A DNA stretch of 64,000 bases, taken from the NCBI RefSeq assembly GCF_041154485.1, contig NZ_AP028669.1:2790001-2854000 (forward strand), in the 5' to 3' direction. The position numbers and the translations under genes are program-made. The notes beneath the pieces were generated by a model that saw nothing but the letters and a program-made list of their open reading frames with translations, was not told the DNA's origin and ran no database searches. Positions 31,513-40,031 of this stretch are shown piece after piece; positions within the stretch are counted from its first letter, which is position 1, and the number at the start of each line of letters is the position of its first letter. Origin of the DNA: Variovorax sp. V93 (GTDB taxonomy: Bacteria; Pseudomonadota; Gammaproteobacteria; Burkholderiales; Burkholderiaceae_C).

Positions 31513-33309
31513 TCATTTGTTGGCGGGCGAAGCCCACCACGTCGTGAGCGCCCAGTCGCCGGCATCGTAGTACGGCGGGATGGTCGGCGGCAGCACGAAC
31601 GGCGCCGGCCGGTAGCCGACCAGGAATGCGTTGCCGTAGTACTGCGGGATCGAGTAGTAGCCGTTGGAAAGCACCCGGTCGAGCACCCGCATGGCCGTGG
31701 CCAGCTCCGGGCGCGTGGTGGCCGCCAGCACCTTGCCGACCACCGCGTCCACGGCCGGATCGGCAATGCCCCAGATATTGGACGAACCCTGCGTGTCGGC
31801 CGCCTTCGAGCCGAACAGCTCGAGCAGCTCGCCGCCCGGCGCGCTGTTGCCGGGCAGGCGCAGCGAGGTCATCTCGAAGTCGAAGTTCTGCATGCGCTGC
31901 TGCGAGAGCGAGAAATCGACCGTGCGGAACGTCATCTCGATGCCCAGCTTCCTCAATGCGGTCTGCAGCGGCGTCACGACGCGGATCAGCCCGGGCTGGT
32001 CGTTGAGGAACTCGATCGTGAAGGCCTCGTTCTTCGCGTTGCGCAGCGCACCGTCGCGATAGGTCCAGCCGGCCTCTGCGAGCAGCGCCCTCGCCTTGCG
32101 CAGGTTTTCACGCAGGCTGTTGGGCGGCGCCGTGCTCGGCGGCTGCGGGGCCGGGCCGAACACTTCGGGCTTGAGCTTGCTGCGCAGGGGCTCCATCAGC
32201 GCCATTTCGTCGGGCTTGGGCAGGCCCTCGGCATGGAACTCGCTGTTGGGAAAGTAGCCCTGCACCCGGGTATAGATGCCATAGAACAGCTGGCGGTTGA
32301 GCCACTCGAAGTCCATCGCCAGGCCAATGGCCTGCCGCACGCGCGCATCCTTGAACTTGTCCTTGCGGATGTTGAACACGTAGCCCTGGAAGTCGCCGGG
32401 GTTGTGGTTCTCGAAGGCGCGCTTGACGATCTCGCCGCTATCGAACTGCTTGCCCTTGTACTGGCGCGCCCAGTTGCGCGAGGTGAATTCGCGCATGAAG
32501 TCGAACTCGCCGGCCTTCAGGCCCTCGAAGCGCGCGGTTTCGTCCAGGTAGACGCGGAAGGTGATGCGATCGAAGTTGTAGAGCCCCTTGCGCACCGGCA
32601 GGTCCGCGCCCCAGTAGTCGGCGCGGCGCACGTAGGTGATGTCGCGGCCCAGGCGGTCGCTGGCAGGCTTGTAAGGGCCGGAGCCGATCGGCATCTCGGT
32701 GACGATCTGGTCGAAGGGCTTGCCGCCGCCCCACTGGCGGCTGAAGACCGCCATGCCGCCGATCACCAGCGGCAACTCGCGGTTCGGGCTGGCGAAGTCG
32801 AAGCGCACGGTGCGCTCGCTGGTGGCCGTGGCCTTCTTCACTTCGGCGTAGATGGTACGGTACTGCGGCGCGGCCAGCGGGCCGGTCAGGGTATTGAACG
32901 AGTGCACCACGTCGGCCGCCAGCACCGGCGAGCCGTCGTTGAAGCGCGCCTTCGGGTTCAGGCGAAAGGTGGCCGAAAGGCGGTCGGGTGCCACCTCGAC
33001 GTCTTCGGCGAGCAGGCCATAGCCCGTGGTCGGCTCTTCGGAATTGCCCGTCATCAGGCTCTCGAACATCAGCGAGCCGATGCCCGAGGGCGCCGTGCCT
33101 TTGAGCGTGAACGGGTTGAGCTTGTCGAAGTTGGTGGGCCGCGTGGGCGGCACCATCCGGATCTCGCCGCCCTTGGGCGCATCCGGATTCACGTAGCTGA
33201 AGTGGGTGAACCCCGGCGGATACTTGATGTCGCCGAATTGCGCGTAGGCATGGGCGGCCCATGAAGGAGCCGCCGAGAGCGCCAGAAAAAGAAGCAGCCA
33301 AACCCGCAT
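31513..33309 (-). CDS. yejA: Periplasmic oligopeptide-binding protein, YejA type
   Basis: The 598-aa protein has a signal peptide ([20 protein letters not shown]) and the SBP_bac_5 domain. It begins [20 protein letters not shown], the YejA-specific start of the mature protein, and contains [20 protein letters not shown]. Length is that of YejA (about 600 aa) rather than OppA (about 540). It is the first gene of the yejABEF set. The system should take up peptides or peptide-nucleotide compounds such as microcin C; the real ligand here is unknown. The start lies 37 nt from the divergent fabI start. Confidence 0.94.
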   Translation of the reverse strand: MRVWLLLFLALSAAPSWAAHAYAQFGDIKYPPGFTHFSYVNPDAPKGGEIRMVPPTRPTNFDKLNPFTLKGTAPSGIGSLMFESLMTGNSEEPTTGYGLLAEDVEVAPDRLSATFRLNPKARFNDGSPVLAADVVHSFNTLTGPLAAPQYRTIYAEVKKATATSERTVRFDFASPNRELPLVIGGMAVFSRQWGGGKPFDQIVTEMPIGSGPYKPASDRLGRDITYVRRADYWGADLPVRKGLYNFDRITFRVYLDETARFEGLKAGEFDFMREFTSRNWARQYKGKQFDSGEIVKRAFENHNPGDFQGYVFNIRKDKFKDARVRQAIGLAMDFEWLNRQLFYGIYTRVQGYFPNSEFHAEGLPKPDEMALMEPLRSKLKPEVFGPAPQPPSTAPPNSLRENLRKARALLAEAGWTYRDGALRNAKNEAFTIEFLNDQPGLIRVVTPLQTALRKLGIEMTFRTVDFSLSQQRMQNFDFEMTSLRLPGNSAPGGELLELFGSKAADTQGSSNIWGIADPAVDAVVGKVLAATTRPELATAMRVLDRVLSNGYYSIPQYYGNAFLVGYRPAPFVLPPTIPPYYDAGDWALTTWWASPANK

Positions 33310-33346
33310 GCGAGAATTCTGCCCAAGATTTTCACGAGGCAACTTC

Positions 33347-34129
33347 ATGGGCTTTCTTTCCGGCAAAAAACTGTTGATCACCGGCGTGTTGAGCAATCGC
33401 TCCATTGCCTACGGCATAGCCAAGGCCTGTCACGAACAAGGCGCCGAGCTTGCTTTCAGCTACGTCGGCGAGCGATTCAAGGACCGTATCACCGAATTCG
33501 CCGCGGACTTCGGCTCCAAGCTTATTTTTGACTGCGATGTGGGCGACGACGCGCAGATCGACAAGCTCTTTGCCGATCTGGCGCAAGCGTGGCCCAAGTT
33601 CGACGGGTTCGTGCACAGCATCGGCTTTGCGCCGCGCGAGGCCATCGCGGGCGACTTCCTCGAAGGGCTCTCGCGCGAGGGCTTCAAGATTGCGCATGAC
33701 ATCAGCGCCTACAGCTTCCCGGCCATGGCCAAGGCGGCCCTGCCCTACCTCAACGACAAGTCGGCGCTGCTGACGCTGACATACCTCGGCGCCGAGCGCG
33801 CACTGCCCAACTACAACACCATGGGCCTGGCCAAGGCCTCGCTCGAGGCCTCGGTGCGCTACACCGCGGCTTCGCTCGGCCCCAGGGGCATGCGGGTCAA
33901 CGGCATCAGCGCCGGCCCGATCAAGACGCTGGCGGCCAGCGGCATCAAGGGCTTCGGCAAGATGCTGTCGGCGGTGGCCGACGCCTCGCCGATCCGGCGC
34001 AACGTGACCATCGAGGAAGTCGGCAACGTGGCCGCCTTCCTGCTGAGCGACCTGGCCAGCGGCGTCACCGCCGAGATCACCTATGTGGACGGCGGCTTCA
34101 GCAACGTCGTGGCGGGCATGGCCGAGTAG
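33347..34129 (+). CDS. fabI: Enoyl-ACP reductase (NADH)
   Basis: The 260-aa protein aligns residue for residue with E. coli FabI: Tyr146 (LTYLGAER), the catalytic Tyr156 and Lys163 ([10 protein letters not shown]), and the glycine-rich [17 protein letters not shown] cofactor loop. It reduces enoyl-ACP in the last step of each fatty-acid elongation round. The ATG at 33347 gives exactly the family start [13 protein letters not shown]; an in-frame upstream ATG would add 13 residues. It is followed after 18 nt by the ligase gene. Confidence 0.98.
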   Translation: MGFLSGKKLLITGVLSNRSIAYGIAKACHEQGAELAFSYVGERFKDRITEFAADFGSKLIFDCDVGDDAQIDKLFADLAQAWPKFDGFVHSIGFAPREAIAGDFLEGLSREGFKIAHDISAYSFPAMAKAALPYLNDKSALLTLTYLGAERALPNYNTMGLAKASLEASVRYTAASLGPRGMRVNGISAGPIKTLAASGIKGFGKMLSAVADASPIRRNVTIEEVGNVAAFLLSDLASGVTAEITYVDGGFSNVVAGMAE

Positions 34130-34147
34130 TCGATTGGCAGCGGCCTC

Positions 34148-34999
34148 TTGCTGAACAGACGTTCCCTCCTGCTCGCCGGCCTCGGCGCGCTGGCGGCCCG
34201 CGTGGCCGCCGCGCGCGAGGCCGCGCCGGCGCTGATGCTGGCCGAGGTCTACCGCCCCGGCATGTCGCTGGACGATTACTGGGTCAGCGAAAAATTCGAC
34301 GGCGTGCGCGGCTACTGGGACGGCAAGCAGCTGTGGACGCGCGGCGGCGAACCGGTGGTGGCGCCCGCCTGGTTCATCGCGCCGCTGCCCAGGCAGCCGC
34401 TCGACGGCGAACTGTGGGCCGGCAGGGGCCGGTTCGCGCACGCGGTTTCCACCGTGCGCAGCCAGACGCCCAACGACACCGCCTGGCACAGCATGCGCTT
34501 CATGGTGTTCGACCTCCCGGCCCAGGGCGGCGATTTCACGGCGCGGCTGGCCGTCTTGCGCAAGCTGCTGCCGATCACCGATGCGCCGTGGGTGATGCCT
34601 GTGCCCCAGGAGCGCGCAACCACCCACGCGGAGTTGCAGGCCCTGCTCGCCAAGACCGTGAAGATGGGCGGCGAAGGCCTGATGCTGCATCGGGGCGGAT
34701 CGCTCTACCGCGCCGAACGCAACACTGACCTTCTCAAGGTCAAGACCCACGACGACGCCGAGGCCCGGGTGGTCGGCCACATGCCCGGCAAGGGCCGGCA
34801 CAGTGGCCGCTTGGGCGCGCTGCTGGTCGAAACGCCCGAGGGCAGGCGCTTCAAGCTCGGCAGCGGCCTGACCGACGCCGAGCGCGAGAACCCGCCCGCC
34901 ATCGGCAGTTGGGTGACCTACCGCTACAACGGCACCAACCCGGGCGGCTTGCCCAGGTTCGCCCGCTTCATGCGGGTGCGCAGCGACCGGCCCTCCTGA
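34148..34999 (+). CDS. Minimal ATP-dependent DNA ligase, exported (Lig E-like)
   Basis: The 283-aa protein has an N-terminal export signal (NRRSLLLAGLGALAARVAAA) with twin Arg. It also has the nucleotidyltransferase motifs of ATP-dependent ligases: motif I K49-F-D-G, motif III (FMVFDLPA), motif IV (EGLMLHRG) and motif V (LLKVKTHDD), then an OB-like C-domain. This is the build of Lig E, a periplasmic ligase found in Gram-negatives and suggested to mend incoming DNA. The start codon is a TTG, so the call of start is moderate. The housekeeping NAD-dependent LigA is not in this window. Confidence 0.85.
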   Translation: MLNRRSLLLAGLGALAARVAAAREAAPALMLAEVYRPGMSLDDYWVSEKFDGVRGYWDGKQLWTRGGEPVVAPAWFIAPLPRQPLDGELWAGRGRFAHAVSTVRSQTPNDTAWHSMRFMVFDLPAQGGDFTARLAVLRKLLPITDAPWVMPVPQERATTHAELQALLAKTVKMGGEGLMLHRGGSLYRAERNTDLLKVKTHDDAEARVVGHMPGKGRHSGRLGALLVETPEGRRFKLGSGLTDAERENPPAIGSWVTYRYNGTNPGGLPRFARFMRVRSDRPS

Positions 35000-35033
35000 A
35001 GCGCGGCGCGCGTCCTCCCCGCTTCCTTGCCGC

Positions 35034-37337
35034 CTACTTCTTCGACGCGGCCACGCAGTCCGCGTAATAGCGCTTCTTGCCGGTTTCGTCGATGCGCGCC
35101 ACCAGGCCGTGGATGTCGGTCTCGAAGCCCGGGCACTGCGAATTGAACTCGCGCGAGAACCGGAGGTAGTCGACGATCTTCTTGTTGAACACCTCGCCCG
35201 GGATCAGGAGCGGAATGCCCGGCGGGTACGGCGTGATCAGGCTCGTGGTGATGCGGCCTTCGAGCTCGTCGATCTCCACACGCTCGGTCTTGCGGTGCGC
35301 AATGTGGGCGAAGGCGTCGCTCGGCTTCATGGCCGGCGTCAGGTCGCTCAGGTACATCTCGGTCGTCAGGCGCGCCACGTCGTAGCGTGCGTAGAGCTGG
35401 TGGATGTGCTGGCACAGGTCGCGCAGGCCCAGGCGTTCGTAGCCGGGGTGCTGCTGGCAGAACTCCGGCAGGATGCGCCACATCGGCTGGTTGCGCGCGT
35501 AGTCGTCCTTGAACTGCTGCAGCGCCGTGAGCAGCGTGTTCCAGCGGCCCTTGGTGATGCCGATGGTGAACATGATGAAGAAGCTGTAGAGCCCGGTCTT
35601 CTCCACGATCACGCCGTGCTCGGCCAGGAACTTGGTGACCACGCTGGCCGGAATGCCGGTCTCGGCAAAGTTGCCTTCCAGGTCGAGGCCCGGCGTCACG
35701 ATGGTCGACTTGATCGGGTCGAGCATGTTGAAGCCGTCGGCCAGTTCGCCGAAGCCGTGCCAGTTGCGCGGCGACTTCTTGCTCTTGCTCTGCTTGCCGT
35801 TCTTCTCGCCCGTCATGATCCAGTCTTCGGCGCGGCCGATGCCTTCGTCGACGAGCTTCTCGGGGCCCCAGACCTTGAACCACCACTCGTCCTTGCCGAA
35901 TTCGTCTTCCACCTTGCGCATGGCGCGGCGGAAGTCGAGCGCCTCGAGAATGCTCTCTTCCACCAGTGCGGTGCCGCCGGGGGGCTCCATCATGGCGGCG
36001 GCCACGTCGCAACTCGCGATGATCGCGTACTGCGGGCTGGTCGACGAGTGCATCAGGTAGGCCTCGTTGAACAGGTCGCGGTCGAGCGCACGGTTCTGCG
36101 AGTCCTGCACCAGCACGTGGCTGGCCTGGCTGATGCCCGCGAGCAGCTTGTGGGTCGACTGCGTGGCAAACACCAGCGACTCCTTCGGCCGCACGCGGCG
36201 CTTGCCCATCGCGTGGTAGGCGCCGTAGAACGGGTGGAAGGCCGCATGCGGCAGCCAGGCCTCGTCGAAGTGCAGCGTGTCGACGTAGCCGTCGAGCATG
36301 TTCTTGATGGTCTCGGTGTTGTAGATCACGCCGTCGTAGGTCGACTGGGTCAGCGTCATCACGCGCGGCTTGACCTTGTCGGGGTCCACGTCGGCGAGCA
36401 GCGGGTTGGCCTTGATCTTGGCCTTGATGGCGCTCTGCTCGAACTCGCTCTTCGGAATCGGGCCGATGATGCCGAAGTGGTTGCGCGTGGGCTTCATGAA
36501 CACCGGGATCGCGCCGGTCATGATGATCGCGTGCAGGATCGACTTGTGGCAGTTGCGGTCCACCACCACCACGTCGTCGGGTGCCACCGTGTGATGCCAG
36601 ACCATCTTGTTGCTGGTGCTGGTGCCATTGGTCACGAAGAAGCAATGGTCGGCGTTGAAGATGCGCGCCGCATTGCGCTCGCTGGCCGCCACCGGGCCGG
36701 TGTGGTCGAGCAGCTGGCCGAGCTCCTCCACCGCGTTGCAGACGTCGGCGCGCAGCATGTTCTCGCCGAAGAACTGGTGGAACATCTGGCCCACCGGGCT
36801 CTTGAGGAAGGCCACGCCACCCGAATGGCCCGGGCAGTGCCACGAGTACGAACCGTCTTCGGCGTAGTCGATCAGGGCCTTGAAGAACGGCGGCTGCACG
36901 CCCTCGAGATAGCTCTTGGCTTCCCGGATGATGTGGCGCGCCACGAACTCCGGCGTGTCCTCGAACATGTGGATGAAGCCATGCAGCTCGCGCAGGATGT
37001 CGTTGGGAATGTGGCGCGAGGTCTTGGTTTCGCCGTAGATGTAGATCGGCACGTCGGCGTTCTTGCGCCGCACCTCGCCGATGAAGTTGCGCAGGCTCAG
37101 CACGGCCGGGTCGAGGTCGGGGCCGACCGTGAATTCCTCGTCGTCGATCGACAGGATGAAGGCGCTGGCACGGCTTTGCTGCTGCGCGAACTGGCTCAGG
37201 TCCCCGTAGCTTGTGACGCCCAGCACCTCGAAGCCCTCCGTCTCGATGGCCTGCGCGAGCGCGCGAATGCCGAGGCCCGAAGTGTTTTCGGAGCGGAAGT
37301 CCTCGTCGATGATGACGATGGGGAAGCGAAATTTCAT
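35034..37337 (-). CDS. PLP-dependent arginine/lysine/ornithine decarboxylase
   Basis: The 767-aa protein has an N-terminal receiver-like wing domain (residues 1-130), a fold-type I PLP core with HCPGHSGG (167-174), the DEAW motif (358-361) and Schiff-base Lys397 (STHKLLAG), and a C-terminal domain with the PGIPLLIPGE motif near residue 700. Length and layout fit the large inducible/biosynthetic group (AdiA, LdcC, SpeF-like). Which amino acid is the substrate cannot be told from the motifs I can see; orthologues in this order are usually annotated arginine/lysine/ornithine. It is divergent from nfeD. Confidence 0.95.
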   Translation of the reverse strand: MKFRFPIVIIDEDFRSENTSGLGIRALAQAIETEGFEVLGVTSYGDLSQFAQQQSRASAFILSIDDEEFTVGPDLDPAVLSLRNFIGEVRRKNADVPIYIYGETKTSRHIPNDILRELHGFIHMFEDTPEFVARHIIREAKSYLEGVQPPFFKALIDYAEDGSYSWHCPGHSGGVAFLKSPVGQMFHQFFGENMLRADVCNAVEELGQLLDHTGPVAASERNAARIFNADHCFFVTNGTSTSNKMVWHHTVAPDDVVVVDRNCHKSILHAIIMTGAIPVFMKPTRNHFGIIGPIPKSEFEQSAIKAKIKANPLLADVDPDKVKPRVMTLTQSTYDGVIYNTETIKNMLDGYVDTLHFDEAWLPHAAFHPFYGAYHAMGKRRVRPKESLVFATQSTHKLLAGISQASHVLVQDSQNRALDRDLFNEAYLMHSSTSPQYAIIASCDVAAAMMEPPGGTALVEESILEALDFRRAMRKVEDEFGKDEWWFKVWGPEKLVDEGIGRAEDWIMTGEKNGKQSKSKKSPRNWHGFGELADGFNMLDPIKSTIVTPGLDLEGNFAETGIPASVVTKFLAEHGVIVEKTGLYSFFIMFTIGITKGRWNTLLTALQQFKDDYARNQPMWRILPEFCQQHPGYERLGLRDLCQHIHQLYARYDVARLTTEMYLSDLTPAMKPSDAFAHIAHRKTERVEIDELEGRITTSLITPYPPGIPLLIPGEVFNKKIVDYLRFSREFNSQCPGFETDIHGLVARIDETGKKRYYADCVAASKK

Positions 37338-37458
37338 GAGCGGGGCTCCGGACAAGCAATGGACACAGGCAATGAGGCGCGAAGTGTACGGAATTCGGAT
37401 GAAGGATTGAGTCAGGTTTTGACACAGAATGTCGTGCATTCACCAAAGAGGAGAAGTC

Positions 37459-37884
37459 ATGGCGAATTCCACCATCTGGTGGCTGATAGCGGGGGCCGCC
37501 ATCGTGCTGGAGTTGCTTTCCGGCACGGTCTACCTGTTGCTGCTGGCCACCGGCTTCGCGGCGGCGGCCATTGCGGCGCACCTTGGCGCCGGCACCGTCG
37601 CCCAACTGGTCGTGGCGGCGGTGGTCGGCGTGGGGGCCGTCCTGGTCTGGTATGCGGTCCAGCGCCGGCGCCCGGCCGCTGCGCCCACGGCGTCGAACCG
37701 CGATGTCAATCTCGACATCGGCGAGATCATCCACGTCGAGGCATGGAACCCGGACGGCACCGCCATCGTTCGCTACCGCGGCGCCCAGTGGACCGTGATT
37801 CCGCGCGCGGGCCAGGCCCCGACCACCGGCGAGCACCGCGTGGTCGAAGTGATCGGCAGCCGCCTCGTGGTCGACAAGACCTGA
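37459..37884 (+). CDS. NfeD-like membrane protein
   Basis: The 141-aa protein has two to three N-terminal membrane segments (STIWWLIAGAAIVLELLSG, then LVVAAVVGVGAVLVWYAVQR) and a C-terminal OB-fold domain (IIHVEAWNPDGTAIVRYRGA), the NfeD short form. Such proteins are almost always paired with an SPFH/stomatin protein, here 28 nt downstream. The start at 37459 has AGAGGAGAAG as ribosome site. The pair is thought to affect membrane microdomains and protein quality; the exact role is not known. Confidence 0.93.
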   Translation: MANSTIWWLIAGAAIVLELLSGTVYLLLLATGFAAAAIAAHLGAGTVAQLVVAAVVGVGAVLVWYAVQRRRPAAAPTASNRDVNLDIGEIIHVEAWNPDGTAIVRYRGAQWTVIPRAGQAPTTGEHRVVEVIGSRLVVDKT

Positions 37885-37912
37885 TCAGAACAGAACCCTA
37901 GAGGAGAAAACC

Positions 37913-38842
37913 ATGGAATTTTCGGTACCCATCATCATCCTGGTCATTGCGATCATCTTCATCAGCCAGTCGGTCAAGTTCGTGCCGCAGCAGAACGCCT
38001 GGGTGCGCGAGCGCCTGGGCAAGTACCACGGCACCATGACGCCCGGGCCCAACTTCCTGATCCCCTTCATCGACCGCGTCGCCTACAAGCACAGCCTGAA
38101 GGAAATCCCGCTCGACGTGCCGAGCCAGATCTGCATCACGCGCGACAACACCCAGCTGCAGGTCGACGGCATCCTGTACTTCCAGGTGACCGACCCGATG
38201 CGCGCGAGCTACGGCTCGTCGAACTACATCGTCGCCGTGACGCAGCTGGCGCAGACCTCGCTGCGCAGCGTGATCGGCAAGCTCGAACTCGACAAGACCT
38301 TCGAGGAGCGTGACGTCATCAATGCGCAGGTGGTCGCGGCCATCGACGAGGCTGCGCTCAATTGGGGCGTGAAGGTGCTGCGCTACGAGATCAAGGACCT
38401 GACGCCGCCCAAGGAAATCCTGCTGGCCATGCAGGCGCAGATCACCGCCGAGCGCGGCAAGCGCGCCCTCATCGCGGCCTCCGAAGGCCGCCGCCAGGAG
38501 CAGATCAACATCGCCACCGGCGAGCGCGAGGCCTTCATCGCCCGCTCCGAGGGCGAGAAGCAGGCCCAGATCAACAACGCCCAGGGCGAGGCCGCCGCCA
38601 TCACGGCCGTGGCCACCGCCACGGCCGACGCCATCGAACGCGTGGCGGCCGCCATCCGCCAGCCCGGCGGCGAACAGGCCGTGCAGCTCAAGGTGGCCGA
38701 GCGCGCCGTCGACGCCTATGGCAAGGTCGCGGCCGATTCCAAGACCACGCTGATCGTGCCGAGCAACATGACCGAAACCGCGGCGCTCATCGCTTCCGCG
38801 ATGCGCATGGTGCAGGCCGGCAAGCCGCAAAATCCTACCTGA
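37913..38842 (+). CDS. SPFH/stomatin-family membrane protein (QmcA/paraslipin-like)
   Basis: The 309-aa protein has an N-terminal membrane anchor (SVPIIILVIAIIFISQSVKF), the SPFH domain (VPQQNAWVRERLGKYHGTMT, SLKEIPLDVPSQICITRDNT) and a coiled-coil Ala/Glu-rich C-terminus that drives oligomer rings. It is the partner of the NfeD gene upstream. The stop is 24 nt before tRNA-Ser. Homologues include QmcA of E. coli. The presence of the pair suggests a membrane-scaffold or quality-control role. Confidence 0.95.
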   Translation: MEFSVPIIILVIAIIFISQSVKFVPQQNAWVRERLGKYHGTMTPGPNFLIPFIDRVAYKHSLKEIPLDVPSQICITRDNTQLQVDGILYFQVTDPMRASYGSSNYIVAVTQLAQTSLRSVIGKLELDKTFEERDVINAQVVAAIDEAALNWGVKVLRYEIKDLTPPKEILLAMQAQITAERGKRALIAASEGRRQEQINIATGEREAFIARSEGEKQAQINNAQGEAAAITAVATATADAIERVAAAIRQPGGEQAVQLKVAERAVDAYGKVAADSKTTLIVPSNMTETAALIASAMRMVQAGKPQNPT

Positions 38843-38850
38843 GCGACTGC

Positions 38851-38856
38851 TACAAT
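38851..38856 (+). promoter_or_regulatory. Probable -10 box of tRNA-Ser
   Basis: TACAAT followed by CGAGG lies 10 nt before the first tRNA base, in the 24-nt gap after the SPFH stop. It is close enough to give a transcript that starts at the tRNA. No clear -35 is seen. Confidence 0.5.
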
Positions 38857-38866
38857 CGAGGGCTCA

Positions 38867-38957
38867 GGAGCGGTGGATGAGCGGTTTAAGTCGCACGCCT
38901 GGAAAGCGTGTGAGGGTTAATAGCCCTCCGCGGGTTCGAATCCCGCCTGCTCCGCCA
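38867..38957 (+). tRNA. tRNA-Ser (anticodon GGA)
   Basis: The 91-nt sequence folds into a class II tRNA. The acceptor is GGAGCGG with CTGCTCC, the anticodon stem CACGC/GCGTG at 38894-38910 holds loop CTGGAAA with anticodon GGA at 38901-38903, the long variable arm is GAGGGTTAATAGCCCTC, and the T arm is GCGGGTTCGAATCCCGC. The CCA end is encoded. It reads UCC and UCU. It was found by eye, as no reading frame marks it. Confidence 0.97.
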
Positions 38958-38964
38958 AACTATG

Positions 38965-38997
38965 GCCCCGGTAGCTGCCCAGCTGCCGGGGCTTTTT
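38965..38997 (+). terminator. Rho-independent terminator after tRNA-Ser
   Basis: A perfect 12-bp stem (GCCCCGGTAGCT with AGCTGCCGGGGC, one G-T pair) with a 4-nt loop, followed by TTTTTGTTT. It follows the tRNA by 7 nt. Confidence 0.92.
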
Positions 38998-39119
38998 GTT
39001 TGCCGGCCGCTCGCGGGGGCGCAGAAGGCGTTGGGCCGGCACAACGACGGAATCAACGGGGTTGTCTGGCGGTACCATCCAAAGGTTCTACTTTCAAGCC
39101 TGCAAAAGGAGGAGCCTCG

Positions 39120-39476
39120 ATGGCTGGACAGTCCCCCACCGCGCCGCGTGGCAAGACGTCGCTCGACAAGACGCTCAAGAAGAGCGAAGAAGTGGCTGCC
39201 GATGTGCAGCGCGCCTCGGACAATCTCGCGGTCGTGAACACGGTGCTCGAACAGGAGTTGCCGGACGAAGTGCAGGTTGGCGAAGTGGCACAGGCCATCG
39301 AGCAGACCGGGCAGCTGGAAGCGAAGCTCGCCAAGTCGGCCGAGAAGCTGGCCGAGGTCAACGCGGCATTGAGCGAGGAAATCGAGAAGCGCCTCGAAGT
39401 GACCGCCGAGCGCGATGAAAGCCAGGCGCTGGCCGAAGAGCTCAAGGCAAGGATCCGTTCCGACAACAAGCACTGA
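39120..39476 (+). CDS. Small charged coiled-coil protein, unknown function
   Basis: The ATG at 39120 has AAAGGAGGAG just upstream and gives 118 aa. After a short Ser/Pro/Lys start the chain is almost all heptad-like helix rich in Glu, Lys and Ala (for example VAADVQRASDNLAVVNTVLE and KLAKSAEKLAEVNAALSEEI), without membrane or signal segments. I do not recognise a family. It is bounded by the tRNA terminator on one side and the receiver gene on the other. It may be a scaffold or DNA/RNA-binding helper; nothing more can be said. Confidence 0.75.
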   Translation: MAGQSPTAPRGKTSLDKTLKKSEEVAADVQRASDNLAVVNTVLEQELPDEVQVGEVAQAIEQTGQLEAKLAKSAEKLAEVNAALSEEIEKRLEVTAERDESQALAEELKARIRSDNKH

Positions 39477-39575
39477 GCGCAGCGCCGCGCCAGAACGCGC
39501 TGTCCGTCTCCCTTCTCCTACGCTGCGGCCGCGTCCGGCACGCTACGCTATTGGTTCTCAGAACGAAACCACGGC

Positions 39576-39968
39576 ATGGCCCTCATCACGTTCCTCGTCG
39601 AGGACAACAAGACCATCAGGGACAATCTGGTCCCGGCCCTCGAAGATTTGGTCAATGGCCAGGTCGTCGGCTTTGCCGAAACCGAAACGGACGCGCTCGC
39701 CTGGCTCGCCCTTCATCCCCATGACTGGCAACTGCTCATCGTCGACCTGTTCCTGAAGGAAGGCTCCGGCCTGGGCGTGCTCTCGGGCTGCAAGGCGCGC
39801 GGTCCGGGCCAGCGCGTCGTGGTGCTGAGCAACTACGTCACCGCCGACATCCGCGCCCGCTGCGAAGCGCTGGGTGCCGATGCAGTATTCGACAAGTCGC
39901 GCGATCTCGACGCCTTTATCGAATACTGCAACACCGACCGGCCCTCGGGGTTCGCAACGCTGGCCTGA
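39576..39968 (+). CDS. Stand-alone response-regulator receiver domain
   Basis: The 130-aa protein is a single CheY-like receiver with the acidic pocket Glu9-Asp10, phospho-acceptor Asp57 in LLIVDLFLKEGSG, Ser85 (VVVLSN) and conserved Lys107 (VFDKSRDLD). There is no output domain, so it probably signals by protein contact. No histidine kinase lies in the window. It is followed by a strong terminator facing the convergent ABC lipoprotein. Confidence 0.93.
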   Translation: MALITFLVEDNKTIRDNLVPALEDLVNGQVVGFAETETDALAWLALHPHDWQLLIVDLFLKEGSGLGVLSGCKARGPGQRVVVLSNYVTADIRARCEALGADAVFDKSRDLDAFIEYCNTDRPSGFATLA

Positions 39969-39987
39969 AAAGCGCCGACGGCAGGCA

Positions 39988-40020
39988 CAAAAAAAGGGCC
40001 CGAAGGCCCTTTTTTCTTTT
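39988..40020. terminator. Bidirectional terminator between receiver and binding-protein genes
   Basis: AAAAAGGGCC (39991-40000) pairs with GGCCCTTTTT (40005-40014) over a CGAA loop. A and T runs on both sides allow stop of both convergent units. Confidence 0.9.
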
Positions 40021-40031
40021 GCCCGCCTGGA

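Noticed and set aside
30319..33264. A 981-codon plus-strand open frame opposite the yej genes.
   Set aside because: It crosses the antisense of two conserved genes (yejB, yejA) and is a composition artefact of high GC.
37419..37424. A TTGACA upstream of nfeD.
   Set aside because: It is a good -35 hexamer, but no acceptable -10 lies 16-18 nt downstream.
34924..37836. A long minus-strand frame overlapping the decarboxylase.
   Set aside because: It is the wrong frame of the decarboxylase gene and also reads through the ligase and NfeD genes.
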